NCBI GenBank assembly: GCA_014729315.1
Contig: WJKD01000008.1
Span: forward strand, 1-19,957
Direction of reading: 5' to 3'
DNA length: 19,957 bases
Source of the DNA: Promethearchaeota archaeon
Lineage (GTDB): Archaea > Asgardarchaeota > Lokiarchaeia > Sigynarchaeales > SOKP01
In this document: positions 16,929 to 19,957 of the stretch, in pieces
Position numbering within the stretch: the stretch's first letter is position 1
Layout of the letters: each line of letters starts with the position of its first letter
Made by a program: the position numbers and the translations under genes
The notes under the pieces: model-generated
Told to the model about the DNA's origin: nothing
The model's database searches: none
The model's input: only the letters and a program-made list of their open reading frames with translations

Positions 16929-16940
16929 ATTTATATAAAT
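16929..16940 (-). promoter_or_regulatory. TATA box of the 96-residue protein gene
   Basis: ATTTATATAAAT is a perfect 12-bp palindrome 29-40 nt upstream of the ATG at 16900. A transcript starting about 25 nt past its centre would have a very short leader. Confidence 0.4.
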
Positions 16941-17140
16941 GTAATAATACTTAGATCGTAGGAAAATAAAAAGGTGTCCTTTTTAAAACCATTATGTTCT
17001 ATTGTTGCGAAATAATCTAGATTAAAACTTTAGCAAAGAGTTTTTCATAATTCAGATGATTTAAAATATTTAAATTAGATCCTCGTTTTAGAAAATAAGA
17101 AAGCGTAAGTAAGAAGTTTAAATTGTGTCTTAGATTGAAT

Positions 17141-17302
17141 TTACTTTTTATTCAAAATTTTGTCCCTTTTAGAGAGATATTCGGGACAAAGCATAAAATT
17201 TTGTAGCTTATAGCAGAGATCGCTCTTTTTCGGTAATTTGCACTTCTCGAAAAATGCACACCTTAAAGAAATATCTCCTTTGGGTTTTAATTTTAAACTC
17301 AT
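17141..17302 (-). CDS. Small four-cysteine protein (53 residues), likely metal-binding
   Basis: A short reading frame from ATG at 17302 to TAA at 17143-17141 encodes 53 residues. The cysteines are C15, C21, C30 and C39, spaced C-x5-C-x8-C-x8-C-P, with a basic tail (SKRDKILNKK). Such spacing is seen in many small archaeal proteins of unknown function and would allow Zn or Fe-S binding. The coding reading is supported by an uninterrupted ATG-to-TAA frame and by the regular cysteine placement in an otherwise stop-rich region. No ribosome-binding site is seen upstream. Function unknown; the assignment as a gene is moderately sure. Confidence 0.55.
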   Translation of the reverse strand: MSLKLKPKGDISLRCAFFEKCKLPKKSDLCYKLQNFMLCPEYLSKRDKILNKK

Positions 17303-17811
17303 GATTATACCTATTATTAGATTTGTTTTATTTTCTTAAAAATTATACATACGCAGTTATAATAAAGATAATTTATTTATTTGATAATAATCTTTTTCAT
17401 AAGTCGTTATTTCGTATCAGAGTTACAAAATATCTATAGTTTTCGGTTTTCTCGTATAAAAACTTTACGATAATGCTTATATTTAATAATTTTATCATTC
17501 TTAGAATAAAAAATTTCCACTCGAAGCGACCCCATTTAAATTTTATTAAGTCAATAATCGATTAGTCTTTACAAAACCATTTATAAACAACTTTCGTATA
17601 ATTATGAATATAGGTCAATAAGACTGATAATGTAAAAATATCTATAACATAGAAAAAAATTAATATTATATAGATATTGTAATACGCAGGTACAACAAGG
17701 CTCTATATTAGAATTTTTACATATATTACTTAGATCTTATTCAAGGGTTATCAAGGAAATATTGCTAGTTGATTATCCTTAAAAATCAAATAATAAAGGT
17801 CGTGTGTAAAG
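17303..17811. other. AT-rich gap without a gene
   Basis: About 510 bases with frequent stops in all frames. I see no tRNA-like arms and no repeat array. A weak inverted repeat AATATCTATA (17637-17646) and TATAGATATT (17669-17678) has a 22-nt spacer but could be due to base composition. AAATATCTATA also occurs near 17427. Confidence 0.4.
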
Positions 17812-18117
17812 TTGAGTATGTATAGAAGTTACTTATTAAAGAATAATTTTTACGCAAAAAAAGGAAATGAAACGAGAAGGAATCCAGACGAACCAAAAGT
17901 ATTTATAAAACACGATGAAAATATCGGTGGAATATATGCTATCGTAGAAAACGATAATAAAGGGGTAAAAATACATGCAAATGGTGAAGAGCATTTTTTT
18001 AACAATTTCGACAGATTGGAAGTGTTTTTAAATCGGCTTAAGAGAACGCAAGATGATTTTGTAAAAATCTTAAAAAGAAAAAACCTCTCGAAAAGACTTA
18101 GAACTTTGGATATTTAG
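17812..18117 (+). CDS. Small unknown protein
   Basis: A 101-residue protein (99 if ATG at 17818 is used instead of TTG at 17812). AAAGGT at 17795-17800 is closer to usable spacing for the TTG. The middle (FIKHDENIGGIYAIVENDNKGVKIHANGEEHFFNNFDRLEVFLNRL) looks like alternating beta strands followed by a helix, then a basic tail (ILKRKNLSKRLRTLD). There is no recognised domain or signal. It stands alone between two AT-rich gaps. Confidence 0.55.
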   Translation: MSMYRSYLLKNNFYAKKGNETRRNPDEPKVFIKHDENIGGIYAIVENDNKGVKIHANGEEHFFNNFDRLEVFLNRLKRTQDDFVKILKRKNLSKRLRTLDI

Positions 18118-18242
18118 ATTTTTATCCTTATTTCTTAATTATTTTCACAGAACCTATATTCTCGTTTGTTAGATAATTTTTTTTCGAATATTTTCGCTTG
18201 AGAAGAAATTTCTAATAAATTAACCATTCTCTTTAATAAAAG

Positions 18243-18251
18243 CGATATAAA
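18243..18251 (+). promoter_or_regulatory. TATA-like box upstream of the B12-binding-like gene
   Basis: GATATAAAA preceded by AAAGC suggests a BRE plus TATA. TGAGCC (18256-18261) and GGCTCA (18275-18280) form a 6-bp inverted repeat just downstream, where RNA would start. The rest of 18118-18395 shows no gene; a 21-codon frame at 18252-18317 is too short to support. Confidence 0.35.
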
Positions 18252-18395
18252 ATGACTGAGCCTCAGAAAGATATTGGCTCATATCTGACGGAATTATTAT
18301 ATTCAAGAAAGCAATAAGTTATAAAGGAAAAGTTCTATCTTATTTACAAAGTTGTAAAAAAAGAAAAATCAAAAACCAAGAGGAAGGGAAACCTT

Positions 18396-18989
18396 TTGAG
18401 ATTGAATACAATTTTGGGAAAAATCCTTCATGCAGACTACGAAAGATTTGAGGATCTACTAGAAGTATCCGATATTTATTCAAACGAATCACTCCGAGAT
18501 AACCTTGATAAGATTATGAGGGAGTGGAAGAACAATAAAATAAGTCTTTCAGTACTTAATGCCCAACTAAAATTCATTTATTCGTATATAGATCAACAGA
18601 GAATAAAGATTTCTTTTCAAAATCACATTGCCTTTCCAATAGGATATTTTTCATCTTTTTTACGGTTAAATGCTTGTTTTATCTATTCATATCTTAAAAC
18701 TAATTATATTAATGTTAAACTTTTTCGTTTGTACAAAGGTTTCGATAAATTTAAGAATTTTATTAAAAGTAAAAAACCGCCTTACGTGATTTTTACTCTT
18801 TCCCAATTTCATTACCTTGATTACTTAAAACAGCTTATCCCTTTTTTAGAGAATCAGAATGTGAATGTAGTTCTCGGAGGGAATGTATTTATTTATGACG
18901 AAGATCTTAAAAAAAGTTTTCCTAATTCTATTTTTCCTAAAGATTGTTCAGAATTGGTGAATTTACTTAAATTAACAATTAAGGTGTAA
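18396..18989 (+). CDS. B12-binding/Rossmann-like protein, possible sensor or corrinoid-protein relative
   Basis: A 197-residue protein. Residues about 1-75 are helical. The second half looks like a flavodoxin-type fold: YVIFTLSQFHYLDYLKQLIPFLENQNVNVVLGGNVFIYDEDL (129-170), then IFPKDCSELVNLLK. The order of strand, helix, VVLGGN and the terminal helix resembles cobalamin-binding domains. The DxHxxG cobalt-ligand motif is not seen, so it may bind another ligand or none. The TTG start is preceded by a good AGAGGAAGG ribosome-binding site. The next gene starts within a few bases, so the two are surely cotranscribed, and that gene carries a domain known beside corrinoid methyltransferases. The functional call is tentative. 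Confidence 0.5.
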   Translation: MRLNTILGKILHADYERFEDLLEVSDIYSNESLRDNLDKIMREWKNNKISLSVLNAQLKFIYSYIDQQRIKISFQNHIAFPIGYFSSFLRLNACFIYSYLKTNYINVKLFRLYKGFDKFKNFIKSKKPPYVIFTLSQFHYLDYLKQLIPFLENQNVNVVLGGNVFIYDEDLKKSFPNSIFPKDCSELVNLLKLTIKV

Positions 18990-18994
18990 AAGAA

Positions 18995-19957
18995 ATCAGT
19001 GATTTAAGAATCGGAATTGTTGCTTGCGCATCATTGCATCGTCAGTTGGAGCAAATTGTAAACACGATAGATAATCAATTCAAAATATATCCATTAATTC
19101 CCCCATGTACCTTTAATCTTAAAATAGAATTAATCAAATATTACATCGACAAATCCATAATAGAAAATAGTATCACTATTTTAGCATACGGTCTTTGCCA
19201 TCCTGAGATGAAGAAAATGTTAAAAGAACATGGTGAGAGGGTAATAAGACTAAAAGGAAGTAATTGCTACGAAATGTTACTCGGAAAAGAAAAATACGAA
19301 GAATATCACAATAAGGCATACTGGATGCTCAACAAACCCTTTTTAACCCGATTTAAAAAAGATCTCTTAGCGGGTTTTGAGTTAGATACCATCAACGGAA
19401 AGATGCTCATGGCAGAAACTTATAAAAAATTACTATATTTAGAATTTAAGGAGGATCCATTGGATCGTTCAATCGTAGGTAATTTTGCTCACGAAGTCTA
19501 TTTAGATTACGAGATTTTTACCGTAGAATTGAAACATTTAAAAGGATTATTAAAGGAAGCTATTAAATCATCAAAACCTACTAATCTCAATCAAGATCGA
19601 GAAAATTTTATGGAAATTCTAAAAACACCGGAATTAATTACCGTATTACAACAGATTGACGAGATAATCTACAAAATAGATGTACATACGCGGAAAATCA
19701 CCTATATTAGTCCGCAGATAAAAAATCTTCTTGGTTATACACCTTACGAATTTATTAAAATAATAAACGAAGAGATAGCAATTCCTTTATACGCTGAAGA
19801 GGATCGAAATGATATTTTGGCAACCAGATATAAATTTCTACTTGAGTCTTTAGAACAAAAACTCAATGATACATTTAGAGCAGAATATCGTATGATGCAT
19901 AAAGATAACCATTTTATATGGGTTGAAGAGAAGTTATATCCAATTTATAATAAAGAA
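18995..19957 (+). CDS. DUF1638-like plus PAS domain protein, cut off by the window end
   Basis: An open frame running to the right edge. The first part reads RIGIVACASLHRQLEQI..., then ILAYGLCHPEMKKML, VIRLKGSNCYEMLLGKEKYEEY and YWMLNKPFL, the pattern of DUF1638, a domain often found beside corrinoid-dependent methyltransferase genes. It is followed from about residue 226 by a PAS domain (YKIDVHTRKITYISPQIKNLLGYTPYEF ... FRAEYRMMHKDNHFIWVEEKLYPI). PAS domains sense ligands or redox state and often precede histidine kinase or other output domains, which may lie beyond the window. No ATG, GTG or TTG precedes the conserved start. ATC at 18995, eight bases after AAGGTG, is the best candidate; a frameshift joining it to the preceding gene is the alternative. 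Confidence 0.6.
   Translation, partial: MSDLRIGIVACASLHRQLEQIVNTIDNQFKIYPLIPPCTFNLKIELIKYYIDKSIIENSITILAYGLCHPEMKKMLKEHGERVIRLKGSNCYEMLLGKEKYEEYHNKAYWMLNKPFLTRFKKDLLAGFELDTINGKMLMAETYKKLLYLEFKEDPLDRSIVGNFAHEVYLDYEIFTVELKHLKGLLKEAIKSSKPTNLNQDRENFMEILKTPELITVLQQIDEIIYKIDVHTRKITYISPQIKNLLGYTPYEFIKIINEEIAIPLYAEEDRNDILATRYKFLLESLEQKLNDTFRAEYRMMHKDNHFIWVEEKLYPIYNKE

Noticed and set aside
17637..17678. Inverted repeat AATATCTATA / TATAGATATT
   Set aside because: The arms are pure A/T plus a single G or C, and such repeats are expected by chance in this very AT-rich gap.
18252..18317. 21-residue frame starting MTEPQKDI
   Set aside because: It is too short and lies immediately after a TATA-like box, probably before or at the transcription start.

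Overview
The window is low-GC archaeal DNA and most likely comes from an Asgard (Lokiarchaeia-like) archaeon. The evidence is a eukaryote-like Rab/Ras-family GTPase, a two-ring Cdc48/VAT ATPase, an MCT-1-like PUA protein, an Mvh/HdrA hydrogenase module and an MtdA/MtdB-type methylene-tetrahydropterin dehydrogenase. TATA-like boxes 25-40 nt before genes and mixed ATG/GTG/TTG starts also fit. No rRNA, tRNA, CRISPR array or insertion sequence was found.

Left part (1-4022): a coiled-coil protein of unknown function, then on the minus strand a small GTPase followed by a probable decayed gene carrying two in-frame stops, then a plus-strand type I sulfatase (Cys-type active site) that may start at AUU.

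Redox module (4023-8656, minus strand): a tight three-gene operon. Its first gene is HdrA with an MvhD domain fused at the C-terminus and, unusually, a winged-helix DNA-binding domain at the N-terminus. The [NiFe]-hydrogenase small and large subunits follow. HdrB and HdrC are not in the window. The large subunit ends exactly at the His of its last metal-binding motif, so it has no C-terminal peptide to cleave.

C1 module and Cdc48 (8657-14226, plus strand): diverging from the redox operon are two related proteins of unknown function and an MtdB-like dehydrogenase, all three with a similar short N-terminal motif. A hairpin followed by a T-run separates them from Cdc48. After Cdc48 lies an 85-residue protein that looks like a cut-down copy of the first paralog. 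Its promoter, leader and first codons are collinear with those of that paralog (83% identity over 77 bp, exact 5001-nt offset). TTGTCA-type half-sites occur in both promoters, and a perfect TGACAAC-N4-GTTGTCA palindrome lies just upstream of hdrA. Together they suggest, but do not prove, that the DNA-binding HdrA or a related regulator controls the hydrogenase and C1 genes together.

Right part (14435-19957): an APH/choline-kinase-fold phosphotransferase, a 2H phosphoesterase, the PUA protein, small proteins of unknown function (including a four-Cys 53-residue protein at 17141-17302), and at the edge a Rossmann/B12-binding-like protein followed by a truncated DUF1638-like plus PAS protein that seems to lack a standard start codon. 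That last pair may be a corrinoid- or methyl-related sensor.
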